Notes: a model not told the origin generated them from the letters alone. 64,000 bases of DNA from Arion vulgaris (GCA_020796225.1 CM036756.1:58744616-58808615); one strand, 5' to 3'. Shown: positions 40,727-51,660, numbered from the stretch's first letter. Numbers and translations: made by a program.

Positions 40727-42747
40727 ATAAAATAATCTCAAAACTCAACAAATAAATAAAAGCAAAAAAGGAACATAAGTGTACCACATACAGACACTTG
40801 TTCGTGTCTTGCACGTTTCGTCTGTGTGTTCTTGCTTGCCCAGACACCACACAGTTATAAATAATCTCAAACTCAACAAATAAATAAAAGCAACTAAAGG
40901 ACATAATTGACACATACAGACACTGTTCCTGTCTTGATTTTCGCTTGTGTCTTGCTTGCCGACACCGAAGCTATAAAAATCTCAAACTCACAATAATAAA
41001 GCTAAAGAACATATGTACATACGACCTTTTGGTGATCGTTTCTCTGTGTGTTCTTTTGCTAGACACCACACGAGGTTATAAAATAATCTCAAAATAAATA
41101 AAATGCAACTAAGGAATTGAAGGTACCAATACAACACTTGTTCGCTGTCTTTTTGTCTTTGTTCTTGTTGCTAGCAACACGGCTTATAAAATACTCAACA
41201 AATAATAAAGCAACTAAAGGACATAAGTGTACCACATAGACACTTGTCGTGTCTTGATGTTGTCGTGTGTTCCTTGTGCAGACACCACGCTTTATAAAAT
41301 AATAAAACTCAAATAAATAATAAAGCAACTAAAGAACTATACCATTAGATTGTCTGTTAGATCGCGTGTTCTTCTTAGAACAAGAGTATAAAAATAATCT
41401 CAAACTCAACAATAAATAAAGCAACTAAGAACATAATTGTACCACAACAGACATGTTGTGTCTCATTTTCTGTCTTTTTCTTGCTTGCACCATGACCCAC
41501 ACGAGCTTATAAAAATAATCTCAAAACTCAGCAAATAAATAAAACAACTAAGAACATAATTGTACCACATACAGACACTTGTTCGTAGTCTTCAGTTGTC
41601 GATTGACCTGCCCAGACACCAACGACTTATAAAAATAATCTCAAACTCAACAAATAATAAAGCATCTAAAGAAACATAATGTACCACATACAACATTTGT
41701 CGTCTTGACATGTTCTATCTGTGTTCCTTGTTTGAAACCAAACGAGCGTTATAAAATAATTCAAACTCGAAAAATAATAATGCAACTAAAGGAACATAAG
41801 TACCACATACAGACATATTGTGTCTTCTTCTCTGTGTTCCTCTTCCCAGAACCCAACGTTATAAATAATCTAAACTCAATCAAATAAATAAGCAACTAAG
41901 AAACATAATTGACACTACAGAACTGTTGCTGTCTTGTGTCTCTGTGTGTTCCTTGCTTGCCAGACACCATTTCACGAGCTTATAAAATAATATCAAACTC
42001 AACAAATAAATAAAAGCAACTAAGCAAATATGTACTCATCATGACAGCATTGTGTGTCTTGCAGTTTTCTGTGTGTTCCTTGCTTGCCCAGACACCACAC
42101 GAGCGTTATAAAATAATCTCAAAACTCAACAAATAAATAAAAAGCAACTAAAGAAACATAATTGTACCACATACAGACACTTGTTCGCTGTCTTGCATGT
42201 TTCGTTGTGTGTTCTTGCTTGCCCAGACACCACACGAGCGTTATAAAATAATCTCAAAACTCAACAAATAAATAAAAAGCAACTAAAGGAACATAATTGT
42301 ACCACATACAGACACTTGTTCGCTGTCTTGCACGTTTCGTCTGTGTGTTCCTTGCTTGCCCAGACACCACACGAGCGTTACTAAAATAATCTCAAACTAA
42401 ATAAATAAAAAGCAACTAAAGAAACATAATTGTACCACATACAGACACTTGTTCGCTGTCTTGCACGTTTCGTCTGTGTGTTCCTTGCTTGCCCAGACAC
42501 CACACGAGCGTTATAAAATAATCTCAAAACTCAACAAATAAATAAAAAGCAACTAAAGAAACATAATTGTACCACATACAGACACTTGTTCGCTGTCTTG
42601 CACGTTTCGTCTGTGTGTTCCTTGCTTGCCCAGACACCACACGAGCGTTATAAAATAATCTCAACCAAAAATAAATAAAGCAACTAAAGGAACATAATGT
42701 ACCACATACAACACTTGTTCGCTGTCTTGCATGTTTCTCTGTGTGTT
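40683..42747. repeat. 137-bp satellite, about 15 units, seeded at a GAA-SINE border
   Basis: Unit: GAA-SINE 5' tip 'ttgcccagacaccacacgag' + 'cgttataaaataatctcaaa', then 'agcaactaaagaaacataat', 'tgtaccacatacagacactt', 'gttcgctgtcttgcacgttt'. Spacing at the clean right end is 133-137 bp (starts 42092, 42227, 42364, 42497, 42634). The stretch from about 40850 to 42050 carries dense small deletions. Flanked by GAA-SINEs in opposite orientation. Confidence 0.93.
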
Positions 42748-42970
42748 AGAGGGACTCTCATGGGGAGCAAGGAGTAATAACACTGCGACCTACAAGGTAT
42801 GTCATAAGAGGCAACTGAGGTACCCTAGTTAAAAAAAGTTGCGAAATCGGATGTGCTGGCCTACCTGTAGGCGCATAACTTGCACAACATATAATCGCTC
42901 TTAAGCTCAGATCACATACAACTCACAAAGAGTGGTTAACAAGTGGTCGATACAGAGCGTTCATAGAAGC
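42748..42970 (+). mobile_element. GAA-SINE at the right edge of the satellite
   Basis: 'agagggactctcatggggag', 'gacctacaaggtatgtcata', 'cagatcacatacaactcaca', ending 'tacagagcgttcatagaag'. Slightly shortened at both ends. Confidence 0.8.
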
Positions 42971-43415
42971 TCACTGTCTATATATTGATCCCACCCAGGC
43001 CAGATGAAGGTTCTTTGCAAAAAAGTACATCAAGCAGCAGCTTGGAAAACAAGAAACAAGTACAGAAGTTGCGTAGTAAATGTTTCTCTTCCAACACAAG
43101 AGGAAGGCAAAAACACCATAGAAGAGAGTTGGAAATGAATATTGGGGGGATTGGAAAGTCATAAAAAGACTTGAATGGAATGTCACAGGATTGACACAAA
43201 TTGGTGAACGTTTTGTTGAGTACACTTGTGTTTCAGATTGAGTCGAACTGTTTATTATTTGTATAATTTTTATTAGAATTACCAGGACAGGCCACTGCTC
43301 AGATATAAATATACCTGCCTGCAAGGCCTCAGTGAAGAACGTTTATATAGGTCCTAGCACATGAGAAAAACTAGCTGATGACAGAGTTGTGTCGAAAGCC
43401 TTATTGCGTAAGGAG
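42971..43415. other. Unassigned
   Basis: Minus-strand frames of 73 and 117 codons (42971-43324) show no motif. Near 43376 'ctgatgacagagttgtgtcg' + 'aaagcc' is followed by a small hairpin (ccttattgcgtaagg); see rejected items. Confidence 0.4.
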
Positions 43416-43419
43416 CGAG

Positions 43420-43530
43420 TCTTTGAAAAGACACTTAAGGATGAGCTGAGGCAACAGAGAAACTAAAACTCAGAACTTGTCAGTAATAAACACTTACCAA
43501 TTGACAGTCTGTAAAGACGAAAAAGTTATA
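43420..43530 (+). repeat. Unclassified repeat V, copy 2, then AT-rich run
   Basis: Resembles 21040-21165. It is followed by a (TA)n-rich microsatellite at about 43535-43610. Confidence 0.35.
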
Positions 43531-43552
43531 TTTATAAATATAATATATATAT

Positions 43553-43586
<34 letters not shown>

Positions 43587-43721
43587 CATTCTATATATAA
43601 ATATATCAATATGCAGACATATATTTAAATTATTATTATAAGCCTATGAAAAATGTGAAACATACATAAAGCGACGAGGATTCCTCAGAGATGATTAGTT
43701 ATAAGATCCTTTTAGACTAGC

Positions 43722-43800
43722 GCGTTTATAGCCGCGATTGCATAGTGGCTAGCACGCTGCTTGAAAGCTGGTAGTTTCAAAATGAATGTAAACGTCAGAA
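43722..43800 (+). mobile_element. tRNA-like SINE head fragment
   Basis: 'gattgcatagtggctagcac' looks like an A box and 'ggtagtttcaaaatg' a worn B box. No tail identified. Confidence 0.35.
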
Positions 43801-43999
43801 ATTGTTGTTAAATCATTACAATAACGGGTCTTGATTGACCTTATTCTCAATTTGTTTTACAAAACACACTGGCAATAAAATGAGACCAGCTGATGGAATT
43901 CAATCATCAATCGTGGGATTTGAGTGAAAGAAAATATGGGTCTACACTATTATACCCCAACCTAATCCTCATTATGTTTCAAGTATGAAAAGAGAAATT

Positions 44000-44690
44000 T
44001 GCAAAAAAAAAAGAGAGTTTGATATGTTCATGTAACTAGAACAAACTATCAAAATAGAGAGTTATATAACTAGATTCATAGAACAAATTATCACAATATA
44101 AGTTTATTTTGTCTGTAATAGAACAAATCTTTCAAAAAAGAGTGTTATATGTCTGTAACATAGAAAAAATGTATCAAAATAGAGTGTTCATATGTCTGTA
44201 ACATACGATAAATCTATTACAAAAAAAAGAGAGTTTATATGTTTGTAACAAAAGACAAAATTGTAGAGTTTATATGTGTGTAACATACGACAAATGTATC
44301 AAAATAAAGTATTCAAATGTGTGTAACATAGGACAAATGTATCAAAAAAAGAGATTTATATGTCTGTCACATAGAACAAATCTATCAAAATAGAGAGGTT
44401 ATATACTGTACTAGAACAAATTATTAATATGAGAGTTTATATGTCTGTAACATAGAACAAATCTTTCAAAATAGAGTGTATATGTCTGTAACATGACGAA
44501 GATTTCAAAATAGAGTGTTAGTATGTCTGTAACATACGACAAATGTATCAAAATAGAGTGTTCATATGTCTGTAACATACGATAAATGTATCAAAATAGA
44601 GAGTGTCTATGTTTGTAACAAAAGACAAAATTGTAGAGTTTATATGTCGTTAAGATAAGATAAATATAGCGAGTTATATGTTGTTAACAC
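44000..44690. repeat. ~43-bp degenerate tandem repeat, about 16 units
   Basis: Unit 'acatacgacaaatgtatcaa' + 'aatagagtgttcatatgtct' + 'gta', with many substitutions and length changes; an older array than those at 27250 or 38852. Confidence 0.85.
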
Positions 44691-44699
44691 ACTAGAAAA

Positions 44700-45265
44700 A
44701 TTAAAACATATTGTGATAATGTTGTGAATGGTTTGAATAAGAGTGAACAAAAGAAAATCAAGAAGCAGAGGTTGAATAGTGTGACTCTTGAGATAACATT
44801 GTTAAAAAAAAAATAAGAAAATCCATTGTAATTTGTAACTATGGTGAGGAATCAAACATGCTTGAGATTCGTACAATGTAACGATTGCTCATGATGTTAA
44901 GAAGTATTAAAATGACAGCAATATGGCATGAGATGTCAATTATAATAGTTTGTGAGGACCTCATCGTCATATGTCATGTTTTTGCTAGAAATGACGATCA
45001 ACTGAATTCACAAAAATCATCTATTTCATATTTTCTGCTATTTATACACATGCTATCTTCCAAATCCCTTTTACACTGCTATCTATGATTTATATGTTTT
45101 TAGTATTTATCAAGTAAAAGGCAAACCAAACCAACAAAAGGATAAAACATTCTTACATAATTTTAACAACAGTCTTCAAACAATTTTGTGCCCAACAAGG
45201 ACAACCATTATGGAGAATGAAAAATAAGGATATTATAATGTGTCTAAATCCCAATTAGTTACCAA
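44700..45265. other. No recognisable feature
   Basis: Spacer between the 43-bp array and LINE relics; a 67-codon plus-strand frame (44885-45088) has no motif. Confidence 0.45.
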
Positions 45266-45450
45266 CATCATGAAGGATAATCGATAATGATGGCTATGGC
45301 AGTTTAAAAGACTGGCAGAGAACAGAGAGTTTAAAACTGCATCTACAAAATTGATGAAATGGAAGAGCCCAACGAAGTAGACCCAGAAAATGATGTAGAT
45401 TTAACATTGAAGTAACTCTAGAAATAACTAGGAGTAAACAATTGCAAAGG
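45266..45450 (+). pseudogene. Possible LINE-n tail
   Basis: 'gatggctatggcagtttaaa' (RWLWQFKR), 'actggcagagaacagag' (LAENRE), 'aaggaaagactaagaacaga' suggest another LINE C-terminus. Very decayed; weak call. Confidence 0.35.
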
Positions 45451-45454
45451 AAAG

Positions 45455-46100
45455 ACTAAGAACAGAGATAAATGTATCTTCTCCGTAGTCTTCCTCTTCT
45501 TTTCTTTGCCGGTATGCCTTCTTCTATGATGGTATTTTCCAGTCCTTTATATCTTTTTATATGTCCAAAATATCTCAATTTTCTCTTTCTTATTTGTAGC
45601 ATCAGCCAGTTTTCTTTGATTTGGAGTTCTTTCTGAATAGATCTATTTGTTCTCTTCTCTGTGCAAGATATACGAAGAACTCGTCTGTAACACTTATATT
45701 CAAAAGTACATATATGTTTTTCCACTGCCTCAGTAAATGTCAATGCTTCCCACCCATACGTTTTCACTGGGAATATGCATGCTCTTAGTATTCTGATCTT
45801 TGTTTTCTTATCAGTTACGTTCCATACTGTTCTTAGTTGTTTAATTTTTGTAAAGCCATGTTTGTTCTTCTTTTAATTTCCTTCGTCCCATTTCAATTTG
45901 TTGTTAGCAGTGAACCAAGATATTCACAACTGTTTGTACTTTCTACTTTCTCTCCGTTGATAAAAATATATTTTGCCATGTTCGTTTGATCTGTTGACAT
46001 TATTTTTGTTTTTGTCACATTGAGATATATATTTTGTTTTTCTCTTTCATCTTTCACTTCTCTTAATAATGTATCCTCTTTTTGTTCCCTAATGGAAATA
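45455..46100 (-). pseudogene. LINE-a ORF2 3' half, longest copy
   Basis: Upstream frame (to 46100): NIYLNVTKTKIMSTDQTNMA and CEYLGSLLTTN, the region after the RT catalytic box. Then, after shifts, FEYKCYRRVLRISCTEKRTN, SIQKELQIKENWLMLQIRKR, KLRYFGHIKRYKGLENTI and PAKKRRGRLRRRY. The YADD box is not reached. The extreme 3' end is missing. Confidence 0.85.
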
Positions 46101-46345
46101 TGACGTGTAAATGATTCAAGTAATAGGGGTGAATCTACAACCATGACCAGACCGCAAGAATACTAAGTTAGATGTGGTGCAGCTAGAAAAGAGCACTAAA
46201 CTGGTAGTTAAAGAAGAATAGTAAACCAATAAAGAACCGTTATCGTCAGTTGCCACATGCTAAGAGAGATACTGAGGAGATCGGAGCACTTATGGTTCGA
46301 TATACAGTGATAATGATCCAACGACTAAACTAAACTAAGCTTATA
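46095..46345 (+). pseudogene. LINE-g C-terminal relic
   Basis: 'gtgaatctacaaccatgacc' (GESTTMT), 'agaccgcaagaatactaag', 'ctgaggagatcggagcactt', then 'actaaactaaactaagc' at the 3' end. Matches 440-705. Lies head-on against LINE-a. Confidence 0.7.
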
Positions 46346-47145
46346 CTATTGTATTTTGGTTGTGCACAATTATTTTCATTTCATATTATAAAGCAATCAG
46401 GACAATTTAAAATGTTCACTTGCTTTTTGTTTATTTTTCTATCTTAATCTTACACTAATTCAACTTTTAATCAATTGTTTTTAAATTGTAACACTTTGTT
46501 TTATTTCAATATGTATTTCATTATACTTTTTTGTTGTTGTTTATTTGTTCTTGTTGAGATTACAAAGAAATCTCTTGTCAAAATACACCTACTTATTAAA
46601 CTCTCTCTTTTAGTTATATTTTATTTTTCCATATATTTTGTGTGTGTGTGCCCCTGTAGTAGTGTGCTAATTCTATTTAGAACTCCGTACGTATATACAT
46701 AATGTTTTTGTTCTACTTTCTTCAGAGAGATATCACAGAATCCACAAAATGATCTACTCTTCAAAAACAAACGTAAACAAAAGTTCACAGAGAAGAGCCA
46801 GTGATAAATGACCAAAATATCCCGGAGAAGTAACATTAGTTATAATAGTCACATCAACAGACAAGACACAGACACATAAACAACTTCGTTGCTAGAAGGA
46901 AACTCGGATATTTACTAACACACACATGCACACGTTCACAAAGAAAGAAATACACACACACTCACATTTAAGAATAACGTGTCTTATTAACGTGCGTAAC
47001 AAACTCCTTGTGTTATTTCTGTCAGTTTTAACAATCATTGAACCTGCTTAAAATAATGATCTATCTCACTCAGTTACAACACATACATAAAATGTTACTA
47101 TACCATTTGTGAAAACTCTAACGACTTGCTGTGTCATCACCATTT
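46346..47145. other. No recognisable feature
   Basis: T-rich then A-rich DNA with several CA-rich words ('cacacacatgcacacg'). No coding signal. Confidence 0.45.
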
Positions 47146-47149
47146 ATTT

Positions 47150-47365
47150 CGTTTTTCATTTTTAGTCCCATATTTTCATTTTAGGGCCATTAGGGATTTC
47201 TTGTCTGACCCGTATATGTTATGTCTGTCGTATAGAAAAATCTGAATTTCTTCTCTTCGTGTGAATCCTTTGTTTGCTAAATGCCTTTAGGTTGAAAAGT
47301 CGGTGTATATTGTTTTTGTACTATGTAAAACTACAATACTTTGTTTTCACGTGTTTTGTTATTCG
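47150..47365 (+). mobile_element. Penelope-like 3' end, decayed
   Basis: 'tttttagtcccatattttca', 'ttttagggccattaggg' match 31800-31840 ('tttttagccacatattttca', 'ttttaggaccgttgg'). Then 'gtaaaactacaatactttgt' and 'ttcacgtgttttg' match the right arm at 31960. The coding part is absent. Confidence 0.7.
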
Positions 47366-47439
47366 TCAGTGAGCCAACTTTGCAGGAGAGAGACGCTGTA
47401 TACCATTTATCTCTATAGTTTCATTGCTTAAATGATGAT

Positions 47440-47790
47440 GTACGTCAGGGAGATATGGACAGTGTCTAGCAAACAGACAAGAAAACTAAACCACTTCAAC
47501 ACCAGTTGTCTCCACAGATTGCACCAGAAAAATGGCGAGACAACATTCCAGATTACTAAATTGTGTAGAGAGTCAAGATTCAAAGTATCCATAAAGGGTT
47601 GACTAAGACCAAGGTAAAATGGGCCGGTCACTTTTTGTAGATTCCTGCTAAACACATCCCGAAACATCTTTTGTAGGAAGATTTTGAGGAGGGGGTGAGG
47701 GAGGGAGGGATATCGATCGCTGTGCGAGAAAAAACCCGCTTTAAAGACACTCGTAAAGTATCTCAAAATGATTCGATATAAAAAAAAACA
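47440..47790 (+). pseudogene. LINE-h relic
   Basis: Reads REIWTVSSKQTRKLNHFNTS, CLHRLHQKNGETTFQITKL, then after breaks TRFKDTRKVSQNDSI. The 'RKL..F...CLR.I....WQ' and 'RFKDTLKVSL' blocks are the C-terminal part of a common LINE clade. Confidence 0.7.
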
Positions 47791-47814
47791 TGCACTGGAA
47801 GGCTTCCACATAAG

Positions 47815-48065
47815 GCTTGCACAAGATAATTCAGTTGTTGCTGCTGTGGGCTACCACTTGTTTCTCATGTCAGGTCACAGTCTTTCAAAGCTCTTACCAC
47901 TTCCCCAATGTTCCATCTTTCCTTTGAAACGTTACAGCCTTTATTTCCTACCTGCTGTCCATGGGAGAGCTGTCCTAGCGAATGTCAACGACCGACCTAC
48001 GACATACATGACCAATCCACATCCATTTTTGTCTTTTGATGATGGTCTCCAATGATGCACAGTTT
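47815..48065 (-). pseudogene. LINE-c-like relic
   Basis: The minus strand has a W.WIGHV-type block ('aaaaatggatgtggattggt') and a GKMEHWGSGKSFERL frame resembling GK..RGRPK.TW. Degraded. Confidence 0.5.
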
Positions 48066-48141
48066 GTTCGTTGTAAAAGCTCGTCACTTCCTGTTCTATA
48101 TGGCTAGAACATTCATAGGATTCTTTTTTAACATTTATTTT

Positions 48142-48350
48142 GAGCCTGCCTGCCCAGTATGTTCGTAGCGCGTTGGACGATATGTGATAAGCCCTCTGTG
48201 AGTGCGGGTTAAATTCCGCGGGTTGGCAGAAAAGCCAAAGGTTCTACAGATTTACGGTGTTCGTGTCACCGAACCGAAGGGTTACGATGTCCATGGCACC
48301 GAGCCGAAGAGCTGAAAGCTCAAGTGCTTGTGGATCGTGAAACAAAAATA
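48142..48350 (+). mobile_element. tSINE-C copy
   Basis: Head 'tgttcgtagcgcgttggac' (A box) and 'gcgggttaaattccgc' (worn B box). Body has 'gtgtcaccgaaccgaagggt' and 'ggcaccgagccgaagagctg'. A-rich 3' end 'gtgaaacaaaaataaa'. No target duplication found. Confidence 0.85.
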
Positions 48351-48549
48351 AATGTCGTTGGTGTATGTATGATTGACATGACTGCAGCATATGCTATGGA
48401 GTCTGTGTTTCAGCCTGACATGCACAATGTGTAGTCTGAGCAGGTTTTATTCTGTGCATGTGATGGTTGAGTCTGCAATGTTCTGTTCTGAGACACAAAA
48501 TCGTCGTTCAAAAGAGAGCAGTAGTAAATATCATAGACTCCTGTGACTC

Positions 48550-48557
48550 AACTAAAG

Positions 48558-48607
<50 letters not shown>

Positions 48608-48970
48608 CCGTCCATAACAAGCGATGATGACAACAGTCTCAGACGTGTGCTGTGAAACCTCTCTGTGTGTGCGAAGGTGACCGTAGAGTCCAATCCTAGA
48701 GCACAATCCCCTACCACAGGTGGGGCATACATCATCAAGGTTAGACTTGTGGGTGTTGTGTATTCTATATTTTCGTACAGCTCGTTTCCTCTGTGTCTCA
48801 ACGGCACCATGATTCTCAGCTATGCGGGTTCCTTTTGTGTTTTTTACAGCGTCACATTTGGCAATCTCGCGCAAGGGATACCCAGCACCTGGTGTCTATA
48901 TCGAAGCATTTCAGAGACACGTTAAGAGTACCTTTAAAGCGTTTTTTTCTCTTACATATATACTCAGTGT
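48550..48970 (-). pseudogene. LINE-h C-terminal region with C2H2-like finger
   Basis: Minus strand: RFKGTLNVSLKCFDID at the upstream end, then (frame 48548-48874) MREIAKCDAVKNTKGTRIAE, AVRKYRIHNTHKSNLDD and CPTCGRGLCSRIGLYGHLRT H. The C-x2-C-x12-H-x3-4-H spacing is a zinc-finger-like motif that ends this type of LINE ORF2. Just after it comes the (TA)n tail. The 108-codon frame is open, so this copy is fairly young. Confidence 0.8.
48559..48605. repeat. (TA)n microsatellite at a LINE-h 3' end
   Basis: About 47 bp of TA, immediately 3' of LINE-h on the minus strand. Confidence 0.95.
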
Positions 48971-49243
48971 CTGCTCATTTCAACAAACATTGACATTTGT
49001 TATTTCTTAACACTGCCTGCAAGATACTTGTAAATTATCTGATATTAAATATAGAAATCCCCTCTAGTGATAATTGAAGGTACGTATGTCGAACTTCCAA
49101 AATATATAATTTCTTCAGTTACAGTAAATTGTGTTTTACTTGAACATAATAATTATATTGTCTGAGAAGTTTGGAGACATTCTTGGCTAGAGGTGAACTA
49201 CTGTAATTGCCTGTCTGTAATCATAACATCACAAGAATAATAT

Positions 49244-49503
49244 TCTTCTTCTTCAAACGCTCCATATCGACCACTTGTTAACTACTTGTGCGATTTGTAT
49301 GGGATCTGAGCCTAAGAGCTATTGCACGTTGTGCCAGTTTTGCGCCTACAAGTAGGCCAGCACATCTGATTTCTGCGATGTTTTTTATTTACTAGGGTAG
49401 GTTCTCGACGCCCATACCTTAGTCGCCTCTTACGATATGCCTTGTAGGTCGCAGTGGTACTATTCTTTGCTTCCCTTGCAGGCCCCGGTACCACACGGGC
49501 AAA
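49244..49503 (-). mobile_element. GAA-SINE with 8-bp target duplication
   Basis: AATAATAT at 49236-49243 and 49504-49511. Begins 'tcttcttcttcaaacgctcc' and ends 'ggtaccacacgggcaaa'. Well-conserved core 'aagtaggccagcacatctga'. Confidence 0.85.
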
Positions 49504-49619
49504 AATAATATAAGCACGTATGAACAAATTAATGGTGAGTTGGGCCACTGTTCTTGAGATATTATATGAAGTTTGGTAGGGTTGTTGCAGAGCGAAGATG
49601 ATCATATAGGGCAACTAAT

Positions 49620-50165
49620 TTCAGTATGAGACTGGAGGTTAAGGCCGTTACTGCTACCCTCTACTGCATCTCTGTGGCTCCGTTTACTGAGGCCGCTGCT
49701 GTATCTAACTCTCAGTCGATGCTTCTGAAGATCCAAATTGGCCGGTTTCGGTGTGAGTTGATGTCGTCTATGGACGTTTCTAACATCCAGAGGCTTACAT
49801 GAATCTACTGTCATTGGCAAGCGATGTTTGTGGCAATGAGAAAGCGGACAGACTTGCATTAACAGCATCGATTGCTGTGGAGTTGAAGATGAATAAGGGG
49901 ATGCTCTTCAGTCTCTTCACGACTGTCTGTTGGAGAAGACACTAAAATTGATGTTGATCGATCCTGCGATTTAAGAAGTTTGGAGTTACCCGTTGTACAA
50001 GTAGAGCTGAATGCCTGAGAGGCAGAGTAAAGATTATGTTTAACCAGCGAGCCACATGAACCTTCAGTACGCATCATCTTTGTCATCTTTTGGGGAAGAC
50101 TGAGCCCCTTTGTGTCTACCCGGAGTGTAGTGAAGTTGGTTTAATTACTAATAGCCACTGTAGGT
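49620..50165 (+). pseudogene. LINE-g RNase H and tail
   Basis: Readable pieces: SNSQSMLLKIQIGRFR (around the second catalytic Asp region), IYCHWQAMFVAMRKRTDLH (decayed PGHAGV.GNE.AD), then 'atgtttaaccagcgagccac' and 'gtctacccggagtgtagtga', which also flank the Penelope-like element at 30635-32041. Many stops. Confidence 0.65.
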
Positions 50166-50182
50166 TAAATATATACATTTCT

Positions 50183-50272
50183 AAGCTGACTTTATTATCC
50201 TTATTTTGCTGTTTGTTTTGTTCAACTATTCAGCACTGATTTTCATTCAGTCCAATGTTATTTACTCATATT
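50183..50272 (+). repeat. Left ~90-bp direct repeat flanking a GAA-SINE
   Basis: Ends 'caatgttatttactcatatt' directly at the SINE 5' end. A partner at 50521-50616 starts directly at the SINE 3' end. Confidence 0.8.
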
Positions 50273-50520
50273 CGCCCGTGTGGTGCCAGGGCCCACAAAG
50301 GAAGCAAAGAATAGTACCACTGCTACCTACAAGGCATGTCGTAAGAGGCGACTGGCGTAGGACCTCGGGAAGCTATGCTAGTATACAAAAAAGGCATAGT
50401 AGAAATTGGATGTGCTGTCCTTCTCGTAGGCGCATAGCTGACACAGCGTGCAATCGCTCTTAGGCTCAGATCAAATACAAATCCCAAAGAGTGATCGATA
50501 TGGAGCGTTCGAAGAAGAAG
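50273..50520 (+). mobile_element. GAA-SINE, near-consensus copy
   Basis: Begins CGCCCGTGTGGTGCCAGGG, then 'gaagcaaagaatagtaccac', 'aaggcatgtcgtaagaggcg', 'gcgttcgaagaagaag'. Flanked by long imperfect direct repeats rather than the usual 8-14 bp. Confidence 0.9.
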
Positions 50521-50616
50521 GAACTGACTATACTATCTATTTTCTTTTGCTGTTTTTTTTTTGGTTCAAGTATTCACTACTGCTTTTCATTCAGTACAAT
50601 GTTATTTACTCATATT
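50521..50616 (+). repeat. Right ~95-bp direct repeat flanking a GAA-SINE
   Basis: Partner of 50183-50272: 'gaactgactatactatc', 'ttttgctg', 'ttcaagtattcactactg', 'caatgttatttactcatatt', about 80% identical by eye. Confidence 0.8.
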
Positions 50617-50805
50617 TACAAGTGTCTCTGCTTTATTCCGCGCAAGGTGTTCTTTTCTCAATAGTCTAATCTCAAATTTAGAGAAAACACTTAATCTAAT
50701 CTTGACATTTACAGCTTGTGTTCGTTATTGACTTCAACATCTGCAATTTTTATAAGCAAACCAGCTTCATACTACGTGTGGTTGTCAAGTAAACACTTAA
50801 TTTGC

Positions 50806-50985
50806 AAGTGTAGACATTGAAGATAGCGTGAAACAGTGTAGACATTGAAGATAGTGAACAGTGTAGACATTGAAGATAGCGTGAAACAGTGTAGACATTG
50901 AAGATAGCGTGAAACAGTGTAGACATTGAAGATAGCGTGAAACAGTGTAGACATTGAAGATAGCGTGAAACAGTGTAGCCATTGA
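50806..50985. repeat. 28-bp tandem repeat, about 6.5 units
   Basis: Unit 'gtgtagacattgaagatagc' + 'gtgaaaca'; one unit has lost a few bases. Minus-strand frames of 84-87 codons through it are artefacts. Confidence 0.95.
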
Positions 50986-51099
50986 AGAAATGGAAATTGG
51001 ATGAAGGAAATTAAAAGAATAATAAACATAAACATTCAAAAATGAACACAATTAAAAATAGTATGAAATTAAACTGATAAGCAAACAAAGAACTTAATA

Positions 51100-51290
51100 C
51101 AAAGAGCATGCACATTTCCAGTGACAACATATGGAAGTGAAGCATAGCCATTTAAAAAGGCGGTGGAAAAACAAATATGTACTTTTAAATATAAGTGTTA
51201 TAAATCATGGAGATAGAAGAAAACAAGAAAGAATTCAAAATCAAAGAGAACTGGCTGATTCTACAAATAGGATTTCGAAAATTGAAGTAT
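51100..51290 (+). pseudogene. LINE-a relic
   Basis: 'atggaagtgaagcatagcca' (YGSEA), 'cagtgg..aaacaaatatgta' region reading KKAVEKQICTFKYKCYK, then 'gaactggctgattctacaa'. Matches 45600-45760 in reverse. Confidence 0.7.
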
Positions 51291-51299
51291 TCGAGTAGT

Positions 51300-51480
51300 C
51301 GATTGTCTTGGCACAACTTATACTTTCAGTAGTTTGCCATTGCTTTCTGAACGGCGATGTCTACTTTTACCGTTTGTAAAATTCCACGGGAATGAATTTG
51401 CTTCCAAAGTTCCCGCCACAGAGTTTGAACCAGATTCGCTTGGATTGTACTCGAACTCACTACCGGTTGAGCTAGAGAAG
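51300..51480 (-). mobile_element. tSINE-B copy
   Basis: 'cttatactttcagtagtttg', 'ccattgctttctgaacgg', 'gagtttgaaccagattc' (B box reversed) and 'ctaccggttgagcta' (A-box side). The far 3' end is lost. Confidence 0.82.
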
Positions 51481-51660
51481 CCCACCTTAAGCTAGAAAGC
51501 CCTAAGCTCAGATGCCCACCTTAAGCAACAGATGTCCCCCTTGAGCTACAGGTGCACTTAATGCCAGATCCCACCTAAGCTACAGACACCACCTAAGCTA
51601 CATGCCCACCTTGAGCTACAGACACCCACCTTAAGCTACATATGCCCACCTTAAGGTGAA
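51480..51660. repeat. ~20-bp degenerate tandem repeat, about 9 units
   Basis: Variants of 'ttaagctacagatgcccacc'. The first unit overlaps the tSINE-B head (gagctaga.aagcccacc), suggesting that the array grew from it. Confidence 0.8.

Noticed and set aside
42971..43324. 117-codon minus-strand frame with hydrophobic stretches
   Set aside because: No family motif, overlapping alternative frame of similar length, AT-rich DNA; not enough for a gene call.
43373..43412. CTGATGA...GAAA resembling a hammerhead ribozyme
   Set aside because: The two boxes are present, but the stem between them would have to use core bases, and the following hairpin is not followed by a cleavable UH in the right place.
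47428..47811. 127-codon minus-strand frame
   Set aside because: Antisense of the LINE-h relic, which is recognisable on the plus strand.
48508..48810. 100-codon minus-strand frame with a YIYIYI run
   Set aside because: An out-of-frame reading of a LINE-h tail and its (TA)n end.
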